In this document: one piece after another, positions 19,601 through 29,400 of the stretch
Layout: each line of letters opens with the position of its first letter
Position numbering within the stretch: position 1 is the first letter of the stretch
Origin: an uncultured Flavobacteriales bacterium
GTDB lineage: Bacteria > Bacteroidota > Bacteroidia > Flavobacteriales_D > Parvicellaceae
Assembly (NCBI GenBank): GCA_943787725.1
Contig: CALSNM010000007.1
Coordinates: 124,001 to 188,000 of the forward strand
Direction of reading: 5' to 3'
Length of the DNA stretch: 64,000 nucleotides
Program-made: the position numbers and the translations under genes
The notes under the pieces: generated by a model
The model's database searches: none
Seen by the model: only the letters and a program-made list of their open reading frames with translations
What the model was told of the DNA's origin: nothing

Positions 19601-19954
19601 CCACCCAACATCCAAAGTGGTTCCACCCGTTTCAGTTAGGCAAAGTTCTAGGAAATCAGCACAACCGCCAGTGTAAATTACAATTTCAGCGTCTGTCATG
19701 CCCTGAGGATCAATAGTAAATTGATTATCTGCACCATTAGAAACATACGTATACCAAACTTCATTAACAGATGCCGCATTGCAGGCTCCGTAAAGTATGT
19801 TATCACTTGTAGCATTCAAAGTTGTACCTGTTTCACAGGTGTTACCTGAAGACAAGTCCATAACTGTTGCGGTTGCGCAATCATTCGATTGTCCAAAAGT
19901 GAATAAACTAGCTACTGTAAATAATATTGCTAAAAATATTCTTTTCATTTCCAA
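13652..19954 (-). CDS. Giant adhesin A: SprB/PKD-repeat protein with T9SS type B sorting domain
   Basis: The 2100-residue protein has a signal peptide (MKRIFLAILFTVASLFTFGQ from the second Met). Two N-terminal domains of the prepeptidase or lectin-like type follow at about 22-300 (NDCATATVMDLSSGNTCETG and GGNLCSSAIPICDVGQTISV), then a PKD domain near 310. Three 164-residue tandem modules come next, then about six SprB-type repeats (NYDILVQDVNGCQAAS) and two PKD domains near 1850-2000. The last 90 residues start YVPNAFTPGG and contain FNRWGELIFET, the type B sorting domain that directs T9SS export and surface attachment. By analogy with SprB it may be a gliding or attachment adhesin. A small secreted-protein gene lies 4 bases upstream. 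Confidence 0.9.
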   Translation of the reverse strand: MEMKRIFLAILFTVASLFTFGQSNDCATATVMDLSSGNTCETGTTLNATSDNILYGACNAASVNEVWYTYVSNGADNQFTIDPQGMTDAEIVIYTGGCADFLELCLTETGGTTLDVGWGIPAGTQVWIAVASNGGAEGGFELCIESNPPAPTGGNLCSSAIPICDVGQTISVDMSSTSASGEFPSCFGAAGNNDAFIEFTVLQTGTFEWEAIPSDPGIELDWAMYDITNGCPGTEVDCNYNWDGASSNANGASSNPPNGPTGDEFNAPLTVVAGNTYVILVDYYTTGAQGIMEFSVTGGDAVIAPEADFTISPTNIQCATTVDITITDNSIGTPDWDFGNGNTYTGNNPPVQTYPASGTYAITATINGACTSTMTEFVEVYGPLVSLPTFTDETCIGDCDGNASVTVTGGSGTYNYFWTPNGETTTDISGLCSGPFSVTVSDAICGTSVTEDYIIGGANCATCLLTNMTSLTSACDPATDTYTTSGIVEFTDPPLTGTLTVSDCNGNQQVFNAPFTSPINYNLTGQTADGLACDITAVFSDDVTCTQTLNPTAPICLCNMDNFFASIGSCDGILNTFQVTGDMAFTSDPGSGFLIVEVSNGTAVYDTIINPPFTSPQTYSISGIPADGSAISVTVYFSDDPTCTATLNSNAPADCACAADVGTFTANSNVICFGDQVDITSNLDGTPPGEATNPPGPTYDPGIIYLAYTCPPSIFPPDDLWDINGDPVDPCLIGVISFGNDYSDPNSNGAPPNYGLPYTDNTIYYVPITGYSLVDGFYSYTNTNVSCYDMGAPIEVQYLPEVIGTPTEDCFAGTVTVVVSGGLPAVDGSLFTGSNLIPGTASFTNGTASDGGSILVSGLLDGDNYSFDITDANGCPITIAGTFTGVPVANAGTDATSCSLSYALNPTVSFGTGTWTGPVGAAFSPNANTPNATVTVPGEGAYSFTWTEDNGGGCLSTDVVSVNFSNLSQSFLENCPSTLTSTVTGGYTGATGFNTASNLIPATAFFVNTTTANGGTIVVDGLVNGDMYSFEITDDNGCVVTVSGGPYVGTPVAIAGTDDVSCALNYTLAATASFGTGTWSGPAGVTFTPNANDANATVTVPSEGSYTFTWTEDGGAGCLSSDDVVISFSNMSQTFVEDCQGPTVTATILGAFTGTSGVVSASNLLPANASFVNTTSPNGGDIVINGLLEGDMYSFDLTDDNGCLITVSGGPFVAVPIANAGLDDEVCGLTYALTPTISYGVGTWTGTGVTFSPNSNTSGATATVSSAGSYTFTWTEDNGNGCVSSDDVVIQFSNLSYVDAVVQSTCGNADGEILLTASNGIAPYSYSIDNGATFTNTTGNFTGLLAATYDVAVQDALGCIVTGTVSVTDQGGPVINSVTPISPSCNGACDGSLSINATGATQFSIDGGTTFQGVSIFTNLCAGNYDIMVENAIGCQASTTTIISEPAIVSYAVAITNLACANQCEGIIEVIAAGGTGALEYSADNGVNNQLGNTFNNLCAGNYDILVQDVNGCQAASAEIVTEPVAMAMTLGITDPLCNNSCDGLINSIPTGGDGNYTYTWSNGQSLPLILNLCAGSYSLNIEDGNGCFIDTSVTLVGPAAAVINNVIEVDESCPGICDGSLEVVATNVAQYSIDGVNFVPGSIFTNLCSGSYTVYAQDANGCSTTAPAEVSSPIVVGVSVTATSPICIGGSSFLDGTTTGGTQPFTYEWSDNAGVVVFATEDGNVSPVLDEVYTFTATDANGCSAATNVLVQVNDPLSLSIFGDTPICEGSISSLSALASGGDGGPYTYTWDQGLGVGQNQTVFPTQTTVYTVTVTDGCETPPISDQVTVTVNTVPAISFTGDQLSGCVPVTTNFSDNLVPAGSSCLWSFGDGGTSTQCGNPSYVFTQPGCWDVSLTVTTAEGCIETVVIPNYVCVFEYPTADFAFGPQPTTVMYPTIDFVNLSSNADLYNWTFDVGGLEDESTLENPQYTFPSVNPGTYEVCLEANTLEGCADVICQNVAIDEEFIIYVPNAFTPGGGDLLNNEFKPIVKGEDPLKYSFMVFNRWGELIFETSHSSEGWDGTYKGLMSQQDVYVWKVTCTDASSKEPHEYIGHVTLLK
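16060..17520 (-). repeat. Three tandem 492-nt (164-residue) modules within adhesin A
   Basis: The landmark GTCCAAGTAAA recurs at 16131, 16623 and 17115, exactly 492 bases apart each time. Each module combines a domain with TFTWTEDNGGGCLS-like sequence and a second half ending DMYSFEITDDNGCVV. Copies are diverged at protein level, so the array is old, but the length has been kept exactly. Confidence 0.8.
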
Positions 19955-19958
19955 AAGT

Positions 19959-20297
19959 TTATAAATCAGATGAATTCAAGTAAACAATTCTTTCAACAGC
20001 TGTAAAATTCGGAGCGTTAATTACCGATAAAGGCAAAACTTTAATTCGAATATTATTTTTCAATGAAATATACGCTACGTCATTTTCTTTCCTAACCGCA
20101 TCAATTTGATCAATCAAAGAAATTTTTATTGCTGGTTTTTCTCTTGAATCAATAATTTGAATTTGATACGTCCCACCTGCTTGATTAAACCTTTCAGCAT
20201 AAGATGTAGCTTCTTCTTCTGTAAGATTACTTTGACTATAGCTAGAAGTGGGAAGAATGAGCATGAAGAACATAAATATACAAGCAACTTGTTTCAT
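19959..20297 (-). CDS. Small secreted protein preceding adhesin A
   Basis: The 112-residue product has a signal peptide (MKQVACIFMFFMLILPTSSYSQ) and a mature part of about 90 residues with EEEATSYAERFNQAGGTYQI and a C-terminal RIVYLNSSDL. No known domain is recognised. It ends 4 bases before the start of adhesin A, so the two are almost certainly one transcript. Similar-sized signal-peptide genes sit just upstream of adhesins B and C. A weak similarity to the gene before adhesin B (LID..V...V.ISLKN..IK against LIN..V...VKVELLKN..KI) is visible but unproven. Confidence 0.7.
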   Translation of the reverse strand: MKQVACIFMFFMLILPTSSYSQSNLTEEEATSYAERFNQAGGTYQIQIIDSREKPAIKISLIDQIDAVRKENDVAYISLKNNIRIKVLPLSVINAPNFTAVERIVYLNSSDL

Positions 20298-20446
20298 TTT
20301 AGATTAATTAAGTAGTTATGTTTTAAAACGACCGATTAAACAAAGGTTGCCTTAAATATTATACTTTTTTTCGTTTAAACCAAATTACCGCTATTTCATC
20401 CATATAAAAGTATCTTTTATCTAAAATTAATTACTCTTAATCCCAT

Positions 20447-20488
20447 AAAAAAAGGTTTACATCCCAATATCTGGACGGAAACCTTTTT
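20447..20488 (-). terminator. Terminator after eno
   Basis: On the minus strand AAAAAGGTTT pairs with AAACCTTTTT across a loop of about 20 bases and is followed by a T-tract. It lies 25 bases after the eno stop and separates eno from the adhesin A unit. The stem is AU-rich, so confidence is moderate. Confidence 0.6.
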
Positions 20489-20512
20489 GAATAAACAATA
20501 GTTAAAACCTTA

Positions 20513-21840
<1,328 letters not shown>

Positions 21841-21843
21841 AGT

Positions 21844-22965
21844 TTAACTCTTTACTAATTCTTGTTTCTTTAATTTTATATTTTCAATAAACTGATCAAA
21901 CAAATACCTAGAATCATGAGGCCCAGGACTTGCTTCTGGATGATATTGAACGGAAAATGCATTTCTATTATTTATTGAAATACCTGCAAGCGTTCCGTCA
22001 TTCAAATGTGTATGTGTCACAGTAATATTCTCATTTGCATTTGCAGCATCCATATCAACTACAAAACCATGGTTTTGAGAAGTAACTTCACACTTTCCAG
22101 TAATATTGTTTTTTATTGGATGGTTAATCCCTCTATGACCATTGTGCATCTTTTTAGTGGTAAGCCCCTGGCTTAATGCTAACATTTGGTGACCTAAACA
22201 AATTCCAAAAATTGTATAATCCGCATCTACTAATTGCTTAACCGTATTAATTACATCATCCAATGGTTCTGGATCACCAGGGCCGTTAGATAGCATAATC
22301 CCATCGGGATTCCATTCTTTTATTGTGTCAAATGAAGTGTTGTATGGGAAAACTTTCACAAAACAATCTCTTTCACTTAAACATCGAACAATATTTTTCT
22401 TTACACCTAAATCTAATAAGGCCACTCTAAAGTTTGCATTTTCGTTTCCTACGGTATACGCTTCTTTGGTTGACACTTTAGAAGCGAGCTCCATACCCTT
22501 CATTGATGGCAGCATATCCAATTGTGCTTTTAGACTTTCAATATCCGTTGTTTCGGAAGATATAATAGCATTTTGAGCTCCATTATCTCTAATGTAACGC
22601 ACCAATGCACGTGTATCAATGTCCATTATCCCAACAACACCATCTTTTTCTAAATATTCTTGCAAAGAAGTAGTTTCCCCATATCGCGAATGTGTTTGAG
22701 AAAACTTCTTGGTAACTAATGCTTTTATCTTAACACTATTAGATTCAACTTCATGCGCTTGTACACCATAATTTCCAATGTGCGAGGTCGCCATAACAAC
22801 TATTTGCCCATAATAAGAAGGATCCGTAAAAATTTCTTGATAACCTGTCATTCCCGTATTAAAAGCAATTTCTCCAGTTGTAGTGCCTATAGCACCACAG
22901 GACTTACCATAAAAAACAGTTCCATCTTCTAATAATAAAACCGTTGTAATTTCTTTTTGAATCAT
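21844..22965 (-). CDS. carA: Carbamoyl-phosphate synthase small subunit
   Basis: The 373-residue protein has the N-terminal CarA domain (LLLEDGTVFYGKSCGA, FNTGMTGYQEIFTDPSYYG) and a C-terminal class I glutamine amidotransferase domain with the nucleophile Cys in GICLGHQMLALSQG and the catalytic His-Glu in QYHPEASPGPHDS. It supplies ammonia to CarB for carbamoyl phosphate used in arginine and pyrimidine synthesis. carB is not in the window. It has its own promoter-like box and a terminator on each side, so it seems to be transcribed separately from the ribosomal genes. Confidence 0.97.
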   Translation of the reverse strand: MIQKEITTVLLLEDGTVFYGKSCGAIGTTTGEIAFNTGMTGYQEIFTDPSYYGQIVVMATSHIGNYGVQAHEVESNSVKIKALVTKKFSQTHSRYGETTSLQEYLEKDGVVGIMDIDTRALVRYIRDNGAQNAIISSETTDIESLKAQLDMLPSMKGMELASKVSTKEAYTVGNENANFRVALLDLGVKKNIVRCLSERDCFVKVFPYNTSFDTIKEWNPDGIMLSNGPGDPEPLDDVINTVKQLVDADYTIFGICLGHQMLALSQGLTTKKMHNGHRGINHPIKNNITGKCEVTSQNHGFVVDMDAANANENITVTHTHLNDGTLAGISINNRNAFSVQYHPEASPGPHDSRYLFDQFIENIKLKKQELVKS

Positions 22966-22969
22966 AGCA

Positions 22970-22977
22970 CAAAAATA
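22970..22977 (-). promoter_or_regulatory. Possible -7 promoter box (TATTTTTG) directly before carA
   Basis: TATTTTTG matches TAnnTTTG but ends only 5 bases upstream of the carA ATG, which would make the transcript nearly leaderless. It lies just after the ribosomal operon terminator, where a new promoter is needed. Confidence 0.35.
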
Positions 22978-23034
22978 ATGATGTTGTTGGCTCTAAACGT
23001 CTTTTTCTATAAACAAGAATTAAAAATTATTAAC

Positions 23035-23066
23035 AAAAAAAAGGACAACATAATGTTGTCCTTTTT
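23035..23066 (-). terminator. Terminator of the rpsL-rplQ ribosomal operon
   Basis: AAGGACAACA (23041-23050) pairs perfectly with TGTTGTCCTT (23054-23063) around a 3-base loop, flanked by A and T tracts, so it can work in both directions. It follows the rplQ stop by 15-25 bases. Confidence 0.85.
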
Positions 23067-23080
23067 ATATTAATTATGAG

Positions 23081-23734
23081 TCATGAATTCCTATCCCTCT
23101 TTTTTATCGTCACCCTCTTCTTTCTTCTCTTCTTCTTCTGGAACAGCGTCTTCTGCTTTAGCTTCTGGAGCTTTTTCTTCAACAAATCTTCAGTCGTTTC
23201 AGCTACTACTTGTTCAGTTACAACAGCTTCTTCTGCCTTGGTCTCTTCTTTTACTTCTTCGACTACTTCAGTTTTCACTTCTTCCACAACTTCTGCAGTC
23301 TCAACAGCCGCTTCTGTTTTCTTCTTACCTCTTCTACGAGATTTTTTCTTAGGAGCTTTACTTTCCAGTAACAATTCATTAAAGTCCACCAATTCGATCA
23401 TTGCCATTTCAGCATTATCACCCAATCTACTTCCTAATTTGATTATTCTAGTATAACCTCCTGGTCTATCCGCAATTTTTGGCGCAACATCTCTGAATAA
23501 TTCAGCAGCCCCTTGCTTACTTCTTAAGCTTTTAAACACCATCCTTCTCGAATGAGTTGTATCTGACTTTGATTTTGTAATCAAAGGCTCAACAAACTTC
23601 TTAAGTGCTTTTGCTTTCGCTATTGTAGTGTTAATTCTTTTGTGCTCAATAAGTGAACACGCCATGTTTGCTAACATAGCTTTTCTGTGCGAACTTGTTC
23701 TGCTTAAGTGATTAACTTTTTTACCGTGTCTCAT
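23081..23734 (-). CDS. rplQ: 50S ribosomal protein L17, tail frameshifted
   Basis: Residues 1-115 are normal L17 ([40 protein letters not shown]). The long C-terminal extension, usual in Bacteroidota, is acidic and Glu/Ala/Lys-rich until about residue 182 (ETTED), then becomes an unlikely Lys/Arg/Leu-rich run to the stop at 23081. In the neighbouring frame the same DNA reads [18 protein letters not shown] and ends EEGDDKKEG at a stop at 23091. A missing A in the run at 23184-23186 explains this. The intended product is thus probably 214 residues, 23091-23734. Last gene of the ribosomal operon. Confidence 0.93.
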   Translation of the reverse strand: MRHGKKVNHLSRTSSHRKAMLANMACSLIEHKRINTTIAKAKALKKFVEPLITKSKSDTTHSRRMVFKSLRSKQGAAELFRDVAPKIADRPGGYTRIIKLGSRLGDNAEMAMIELVDFNELLLESKAPKKKSRRRGKKKTEAAVETAEVVEEVKTEVVEEVKEETKAEEAVVTEQVVAETTEDLLKKKLQKLKQKTLFQKKKRRKKRVTIKKRDRNS

Positions 23735-23793
23735 TTCAATTCAATTTTATGTTCTAGGTATGAGGGTTAACCTCTCCATCAAACACGTATTTT

Positions 23794-24786
23794 TTATTCT
23801 CTATCTAACTTATATTTTGAAACATCCATTCCAAAAGAAAGTCCTTTTGATTCGATCAAGTCTTCCAACTCAGTCAATGACTTTTTACCAAAGTTTCTAA
23901 ATTTCAACAAATCATTTTTGTTGTAAGAAACTAATTCTCCCAGTGTTTCAACATCTGCAGCTTTTAAGCAATTCAATGCTCTTACAGATAAATCCATATC
24001 AACCAATCTTGTTTTAAGCAACTGGCGCATATGCAAAGACGTTTCATCAAACTCTTCAGACTCCGCTCTTTCATCATCATCTAATGTAATTCTCTCATCT
24101 GAAAATAATTGGAAGTGGTGAATTAAGATTCTTGCTGATTCCTTCAGAGCATCTTTCGGGTTTATTGATCCATCCGTATCAATTTCCATTACTAATTTTT
24201 CGTAATCCGTTTTCTGCTCAACACGAAAGTTTTCTATAGAATACTTAACGTTTTTAATTGGCGTATAAATAGAATCGACAAAGATTGTTCCAACAGATGC
24301 ATTCGTTAATTTGTTTTCTTCAGAAGGAACATATCCTCTACCCTTATTAATGGTTATTTCAATATTCAATTTTACTGAAGAATCCATATGACATAGAACA
24401 TGGTCCGGGTTTAGCACTTGAAATGCAGATGTAAATTTCCCTATATCTCCAGCAGTCAAAGTCTCTTGTCCCGATGAAGTAATAACAACTTTTTCATAAT
24501 CAGTATCCTCAATTTGTCTTTTGAAACGAACTTGTTTCAAATTCAAAATAATCTCAGTTACATCTTCAACAACACCCTTAATAGTTGCAAATTCATGATC
24601 AACCCCTTCTATTTTAACAGAAGCAATTGCAAACCCTTCTAAAGAGTTTAAAAGAATTCTTCGAAGTGCGTTACCTACTGTGATACCATATCCTGGCTCA
24701 AGTGGACGAAATTCAAATTTTCCATGATAGTCGGTAGAATCTATCATGATTACTTTATCTGGTTTTTGGAAATCTAAAATTGCCAT
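23794..24786 (-). CDS. rpoA: DNA-directed RNA polymerase subunit alpha
   Basis: The 330-residue protein has the N-terminal dimerisation domain ([20 protein letters not shown]) and the C-terminal helix-hairpin-helix domain ([36 protein letters not shown]) that contacts promoter DNA and regulators. It nucleates RNA polymerase assembly. It sits between rpsD and rplQ as in most bacterial alpha operons. Confidence 0.98.
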   Translation of the reverse strand: MAILDFQKPDKVIMIDSTDYHGKFEFRPLEPGYGITVGNALRRILLNSLEGFAIASVKIEGVDHEFATIKGVVEDVTEIILNLKQVRFKRQIEDTDYEKVVITSSGQETLTAGDIGKFTSAFQVLNPDHVLCHMDSSVKLNIEITINKGRGYVPSEENKLTNASVGTIFVDSIYTPIKNVKYSIENFRVEQKTDYEKLVMEIDTDGSINPKDALKESARILIHHFQLFSDERITLDDDERAESEEFDETSLHMRQLLKTRLVDMDLSVRALNCLKAADVETLGELVSYNKNDLLKFRNFGKKSLTELEDLIESKGLSFGMDVSKYKLDRE

Positions 24787-24815
24787 TTCTATAGTTTTAA
24801 TTTTGTTAACCTCTA

Positions 24816-25418
24816 TTATTTAGAGTATAATTCAACGATAAGTTGCTCTTTAATGTTTTCTGGGATTTGATCTCTTGTAGGAGTGATTTTCATCTCTCCT
24901 GACATTTCATTAGAATTCCAATCTAACCAATCATACGAAGTTCTATTAGCCAATGAAAGAGTTACTTTTTCTAGTGATTTAGATTTTTCACGCACCGCAA
25001 TAACTTCTCCTACTTTAATTGAATAAGAAGGAATATTTACAATCTGACCGTTCACTGTAATATGACGGTGAGAAACAAATTGACGCGCTGCATCACGAGT
25101 AGGAGCTATTCCTAATCTATATACAATGTTGTCTAAGCGTGCTTCACACAATTGCAGTAATAGTTCACCTGTAATACCAGATTTAGAACTTGCTTTTTTA
25201 AATAGATTAGAAAATTGACGTTCTAATATACCGTAAGTGTATTTTGCTTTTTGCTTTTCAGCTAATTGAACTGCATATTCAGATTGTTTTCCTCTTCTTC
25301 TACCTTGTCCGTGCATCCCTGGAGGATAATTTTTCTTCTCCAAAGTTTTATCAGCACCAAAAATAGGGTCCTTGAATTTTCTTGCAATTTTCGATTTGGG
25401 TCCTGTGTACCTTGCCAT
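24816..25418 (-). CDS. rpsD: 30S ribosomal protein S4
   Basis: The 200-residue protein has the S4 N-terminal region ([20 protein letters not shown]) and the S4 RNA-binding domain ([40 protein letters not shown]). It binds 16S rRNA early in small-subunit assembly. In other bacteria it represses the alpha operon, but no leader structure for that was identified here. Confidence 0.98.
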   Translation of the reverse strand: MARYTGPKSKIARKFKDPIFGADKTLEKKNYPPGMHGQGRRRGKQSEYAVQLAEKQKAKYTYGILERQFSNLFKKASSKSGITGELLLQLCEARLDNIVYRLGIAPTRDAARQFVSHRHITVNGQIVNIPSYSIKVGEVIAVREKSKSLEKVTLSLANRTSYDWLDWNSNEMSGEMKITPTRDQIPENIKEQLIVELYSK

Positions 25419-25439
25419 CTTATAATAATTTACTAATAA

Positions 25440-25823
25440 TTAAACTCTACGTCTTTTCGGTGGACGACAACCATTATGCGGTTGAGGTGTAACATCATTA
25501 ATCTCTGTTACCTCAATTCCATTGTTATGAAGAGAACGGATAGCAGACTCTCTACCAGATCCAGGTCCTTTTACATAAACTTTAACTTTACGTAATCCAA
25601 AATCAAATGCTTCCTTAGCACAATCTTCAGCTGCTACTTGTGCAGCATAAGGGGTATTCTTTTTAGATCCTCTGAATCCCATTTTACCGGCAGAAGACCA
25701 AGAAATTACCTGACCGCTTGCGTTACATAATGATATGATCACGTTATTAAATGAAGCCTGAATGTGCGCTTCTCCAACAGGATCAACTTTAACTTTCTTC
25801 TTCTTTTTTACTGACTTAGCCAT
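25440..25823 (-). CDS. rpsK: 30S ribosomal protein S11
   Basis: The 127-residue protein contains [24 protein letters not shown]-like [19 protein letters not shown] and the C-terminus [18 protein letters not shown], all diagnostic of S11, which lies on the 30S platform by the Shine-Dalgarno helix. Gaps of 15-21 bases to rpsM and rpsD show operon membership. Confidence 0.98.
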   Translation of the reverse strand: MAKSVKKKKKVKVDPVGEAHIQASFNNVIISLCNASGQVISWSSAGKMGFRGSKKNTPYAAQVAAEDCAKEAFDFGLRKVKVYVKGPGSGRESAIRSLHNNGIEVTEINDVTPQPHNGCRPPKRRRV

Positions 25824-25838
25824 AATTAAGCTTATTTA

Positions 25839-26216
25839 TTACTTCGTTGCTTTTTTCTTATTAGCAACCGTTTTTCTTTTTCCTTTTCTAGTTCTCGCGT
25901 TGTTTTTTGTTCTTTGGCCGCGCAAAGGTAAGCCATTTCTATGACGTATCCCTCTTTGGCATCCAATATCCATTAAACGCTTGATATTCAATTGTATTTC
26001 AGAGCGCAAAGATCCTTCAACCTTATACTCTTCAGATATCACATTACGGATTGCTCCGATCTGATCATCATTCCAGTCGTCTACCTTAATATTTTCGTCT
26101 ACACCCGCTTTAGCTAATATGTTAGCGGCGGTGCTTCTACCAATACCGTAGATGTAAGTTAAACTTATTACACCTCTCTTATTGTTTGGTACATCTATTC
26201 CTGCAATTCTTGCCAT
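25839..26216 (-). CDS. rpsM: 30S ribosomal protein S13
   Basis: The 125-residue protein begins [20 protein letters not shown], has the helix-two-turn-helix core, and carries the tRNA-contacting basic tail [21 protein letters not shown]13 forms bridges between the subunits at the head of the 30S particle. Confidence 0.98.
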   Translation of the reverse strand: MARIAGIDVPNNKRGVISLTYIYGIGRSTAANILAKAGVDENIKVDDWNDDQIGAIRNVISEEYKVEGSLRSEIQLNIKRLMDIGCQRGIRHRNGLPLRGQRTKNNARTRKGKRKTVANKKKATK

Positions 26217-26231
26217 AATACTTAATGTTTT

Positions 26232-26348
26232 CTATCCTTGACGTTGTTTGAATTTAGGATTCTTTTTGTTAATAACGTACAACCTACCCTTTCTGCGTAC
26301 AATTTTGCAGTCGGATGATCTTTTCTTTACTGATGCTCTTACTTTCAT
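26232..26348 (-). CDS. rpmJ: 50S ribosomal protein L36
   Basis: A 38-codon gene between infA and rpsM reads [20 protein letters not shown] and ends NPKFKQRQG before a TAG stop. That is a complete L36 of normal length. Of the zinc ligands in the C-type protein (C-x2-C-x12-C-x4-H) only one Cys is kept, so this is a zinc-free variant. It lies in the usual alpha-operon position, 33 bases after infA and 15 before rpsM. Confidence 0.96.
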   Translation of the reverse strand: MKVRASVKKRSSDCKIVRRKGRLYVINKKNPKFKQRQG

Positions 26349-26381
26349 CTCTTTTGTTTTATGTATTCCGATTCGCCCAGA

Positions 26382-26600
26382 TTACTTATATCTGAACGAA
26401 ATTCTTCCTTTTGTTAAATCATATGGCGACATTTCTACCTTTACTTTATCTCCGGGAAGAATGCGAATATAGTGCATTCTCATCTTTCCTGAAATATGAG
26501 CCGTTAGAATATGTCCATTTTCCAACTCTACACGAAACATTGCATTTGACAACGCTTCGATGATTGTTCCATCTTGCTCTATAGACGCTTGTTTAGCCAT
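26382..26600 (-). CDS. infA: Translation initiation factor IF-1
   Basis: The 72-residue OB-fold protein has the IF-1 sequence [20 protein letters not shown] and [20 protein letters not shown], ending GRISFRYK. It blocks the ribosomal A site during initiation. It starts one base after the map stop, an order (secY-map-infA-rpmJ) shared with many bacteria. Confidence 0.98.
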   Translation of the reverse strand: MAKQASIEQDGTIIEALSNAMFRVELENGHILTAHISGKMRMHYIRILPGDKVKVEMSPYDLTKGRISFRYK

Positions 26601-26601
26601 T

Positions 26602-27378
26602 CTAATTTTTATTTAATACTTCTTCAATATATTTAAATGTTGACAAAACTTCTGCTTTACCTTTTGCTATTGCTACATCGTGTTCAAAATGAGCTGATGG
26701 TCTTCTATCTTTCGTGACAATTGTCCATCCATCTTCTAATTGAGACACTTCCTTAACTCCCAAATTAATCATCGGTTCGATAGCGATAACTAAACCTTCT
26801 TTCATTTTTAGTCCTCTACCTCTCCTCCCATAATTTGGAACTTCTGGTTTTTCGTGCAAACCTCTCCCTAATCCATGACCTACCAATTCTCTAACTACAC
26901 CGTATCCGTTGTCTTCTGCGTGTTTTTGTACGGCATACCCAATATCACCTATTCTATTGCCTGATACTGCTGCTTCTACAGCTTTATTCAAACATTCTTT
27001 GGTTACTTCAAGTAGTTTATGAATCTCAGGCGTTACCTCTCCGATTTCGAAGGTGTAAGCTGAATCTCCATAAAAGCCATTCATCAGCGTACCGCAGTCA
27101 ACAGAAACTATGTCTCCATCTACTAATGGTTTGTCATCTGGAACTCCGTGAACAACAGCTTCATTTACCGAAGTACATAAAGTATTCGGAAAACCACCGT
27201 ATCCTAAGAATCCAGGTTCAGCCCCATTATCTCGAATAAACTCTTCTGCAATTTTATCTAATTGAAGAGTAGTTACACCCGGTTTAATGAGCTTAGCAAC
27301 TTCTGCTAAAGTTTTTCCAACAAGTAAAGAACTTTCTCTTAATAGTTCAATTTCTTCTTTAGTCTTATAGAAAACCAT
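26602..27378 (-). CDS. map: Methionine aminopeptidase type I
   Basis: The 258-residue protein has the pita-bread fold motifs with the metal ligands: [20 protein letters not shown] (two Asp), [18 protein letters not shown] (His) and [14 protein letters not shown] (Glu), and a final Glu/Asp region [11 protein letters not shown]-like ([13 protein letters not shown]). It removes the N-terminal Met from new proteins. It has no N-terminal zinc-finger extension, as in type Ia enzymes. Confidence 0.97.
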   Translation of the reverse strand: MVFYKTKEEIELLRESSLLVGKTLAEVAKLIKPGVTTLQLDKIAEEFIRDNGAEPGFLGYGGFPNTLCTSVNEAVVHGVPDDKPLVDGDIVSVDCGTLMNGFYGDSAYTFEIGEVTPEIHKLLEVTKECLNKAVEAAVSGNRIGDIGYAVQKHAEDNGYGVVRELVGHGLGRGLHEKPEVPNYGRRGRGLKMKEGLVIAIEPMINLGVKEVSQLEDGWTIVTKDRRPSAHFEHDVAIAKGKAEVLSTFKYIEEVLNKN

Positions 27379-27389
27379 ATGACCAAAAA

Positions 27390-28716
27390 TTAAAGCGACT
27401 GCTGCATCGACACTGCCGATGAAGTAGAACGCCCTTTTATTCTTCCACCTTTCATTAATCCATCATAATGACGGTTTAATAAATGACTTTCTATTTGCTG
27501 CAGCGTGTCTAAAACAACACCTACCATAATTAACAATGATGTACCTCCAAAGAAGTAAGCAAATGACTGGCTAATATCTGCGTTCATAGCGAAAGCAGGC
27601 AATATAGCTATAAATCCTAAAAATATAGATCCAGGTAATACCAATCTAGACAATAATGAATCAATAAACTCTGATGTTTTTCTTCCTGGTTTAACACCTG
27701 GAATAAATGATCCTCCTCTTTTTAATTCATCCGCCATTTGGTTTGGATTCATCATCATTGCAGTATAGAAATACGTAAACACTACAATCAATAAAAAGAA
27801 TGTGAAGTTGTACCAAAACCCTTTCATGTTTGCAAACTCCACACCTAGAGTCAGTTCCTTGAAAAATCATTGATGGCAAAAACATTAATGCTTGCGCAAA
27901 AATGATCGGCATTACCCCTGCTTGGTTTATTTTCAGAGGAATATAACTTCTCTGTCCACCAGCAACTGCTTGTCTTGTCCCTCTACCAATAACTCTTTTT
28001 GCAGTTTGAATAGGAATCCGACGTGTGCCTTGCACTAATAAAACTGTTGCCAATATCACAAACAATAAAACGACCAATTCAACTAACAAGATAACCATAC
28101 CACCGTTAGTTACTTTCGCTCCTAATTCTTGTAAGAAAGCCCCTGGTAAATTAGCTACAATACCTATGGTAATTATCAGTGAAATTCCGTTTCCTAATCC
28201 TCTATCAGTAATCCTTTCCCCTAACCATGTTACGAACATAGTACCAGCAGTAAGAATCATTAATGTTTGTATCCACCATAAAACAGATGGATCAGCTACT
28301 CCTGCCAAAGCAAATTGAGAGACATAAGCCGGTGCTTGAAACAAACAGATAACTATTGTTAAGTAACGGGTATACTGATTGATTTTCTTTCTTCCACTTT
28401 CTCCTTCTTTTTGCAGTTTCTGGACCACTGGCACTGCCATCCCTAATAATTGCATAACAATCGAGGCAGATATATAAGGCATGATCCCTAAAGCCATAAC
28501 TGATGCACGTGAAAATGCACCACCAGCAAACATATTAATAAGACTTAAGATTCCACCATCCGCAGCTTGCGAATTAAGTACTGCCGTATCAACACCAGGC
28601 AGAACGATAAAAGACCCTATTCTATACACTAGGATTAACCCTAAAGTATAAATAATTCTTTTCCTTAGTTCTTCAACTGCCCAAATGTGCTTTAATGTTG
28701 TAATCAATCCTTTCAT
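27390..28716 (-). CDS. secY: Protein translocase subunit SecY, frameshifted
   Basis: SecY forms the protein-conducting channel of the Sec system. The N-terminal part (28716-27727 as read) has TM1 and the plug region (RIGSFIVLPGVDTAVLN), the motif GIMPYISASIVMQLLGMAVP, and continues to FAQALMFLPSMIFQGT. It then falls out of frame. The rest is clear in the next frame (VEFANMKGFWYNFTFFLLIV, then KRGGSFIPGVKPGRKTSEFI) to the stop at 27390. The switch lies at about 27846-27858 and needs a net loss of one base or gain of two. The corrected protein would be about 441 residues, the normal size. An essential gene, so an error in the sequence is the likeliest cause. Confidence 0.92.
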
Positions 28717-28732
28717 CCAAGTAAACTATAAC

Positions 28733-29179
28733 TTATATTACTTCTGCTGTACCTCCTGCTGCTTCAATAGCTGCTTTAGCAGTAGCAGAAAATCCGTTCG
28801 CCTTAATACCAATTTTTGATTTCAGCTCTCCTCTTCCTAAAATTTTGACTAAATCGTTCTTACTGACAAGTCCATTTTCAATAAGTATTTCCGGAGTAAT
28901 CTCCTTAACCTTTTTAGAATCTATCAGGGTCTGAATTGCATCCAAATTAATACCCTTGTATTCAACACGGTTAATATTTGTGAATCCAAATTTAGGCACT
29001 CTTTTCTGAAGTGGCATTTGACCACCTTCAAATCCGATTTTGCTACTATATCCTGATCTAGATTTAGCTCCTTTGTGTCCTCTCGTTGCAGTTCCGCCAT
29101 GTCCAGATCCTTGCCCTCTTGCAATTCTCTTTCTATTCTTTGTGGAACCTTCTGCAGGTTTTAAATTATGTAATTTCAT
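28733..29179 (-). CDS. rplO: 50S ribosomal protein L15
   Basis: The 148-residue protein starts [20 protein letters not shown], has the glycine-rich stretch [20 protein letters not shown] and the L15/L18e C-terminal fold ([20 protein letters not shown]). It is a late-assembling large-subunit protein. It lies 16 bases before secY. Confidence 0.98.
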   Translation of the reverse strand: MKLHNLKPAEGSTKNRKRIARGQGSGHGGTATRGHKGAKSRSGYSSKIGFEGGQMPLQKRVPKFGFTNINRVEYKGINLDAIQTLIDSKKVKEITPEILIENGLVSKNDLVKILGRGELKSKIGIKANGFSATAKAAIEAAGGTAEVI

Positions 29180-29200
29180 TTCTATAAATTCTTTTGTAGT

Positions 29201-29386
29201 TTAATCTACAATTTTCACTAAATGTCCAATCTTCTTAACCATTCCTAAAATCTGTGGAGTAGCCTCGTGTTCAATAACTTTATGCATGCTACCTTTTTTG
29301 GTAAAACCAAGAGCTTCCAGTGTAAGCTTTTGTCGCATCGGTCTATTGATTCCGCTTTTATATTGTATTACTTTAATCTTTGCCAT
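29201..29386 (-). CDS. rpmD: 50S ribosomal protein L30
   Basis: The 61-residue protein (KVIQYKSGINRPMRQKLTLE, ALGFTKKGSMHKVIEH) is a typical short bacterial L30 with its ferredoxin-like fold. It lies between rpsE and rplO, as usual in the spc operon. Confidence 0.97.
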   Translation of the reverse strand: MAKIKVIQYKSGINRPMRQKLTLEALGFTKKGSMHKVIEHEATPQILGMVKKIGHLVKIVD

Positions 29387-29400
29387 CGCTCTAACTATTA

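Noticed and set aside
23076-23456. Plus-strand 126-residue Ser/Phe-rich frame
   Set aside because: Antisense to the Glu/Lys-rich tail of rplQ; composition is explained by the opposite strand.
27846-27858. Programmed ribosomal frameshifting in secY
   Set aside because: No slippery heptamer or downstream structure was seen, and secY is not known to be recoded; a sequence error or mutation is simpler.
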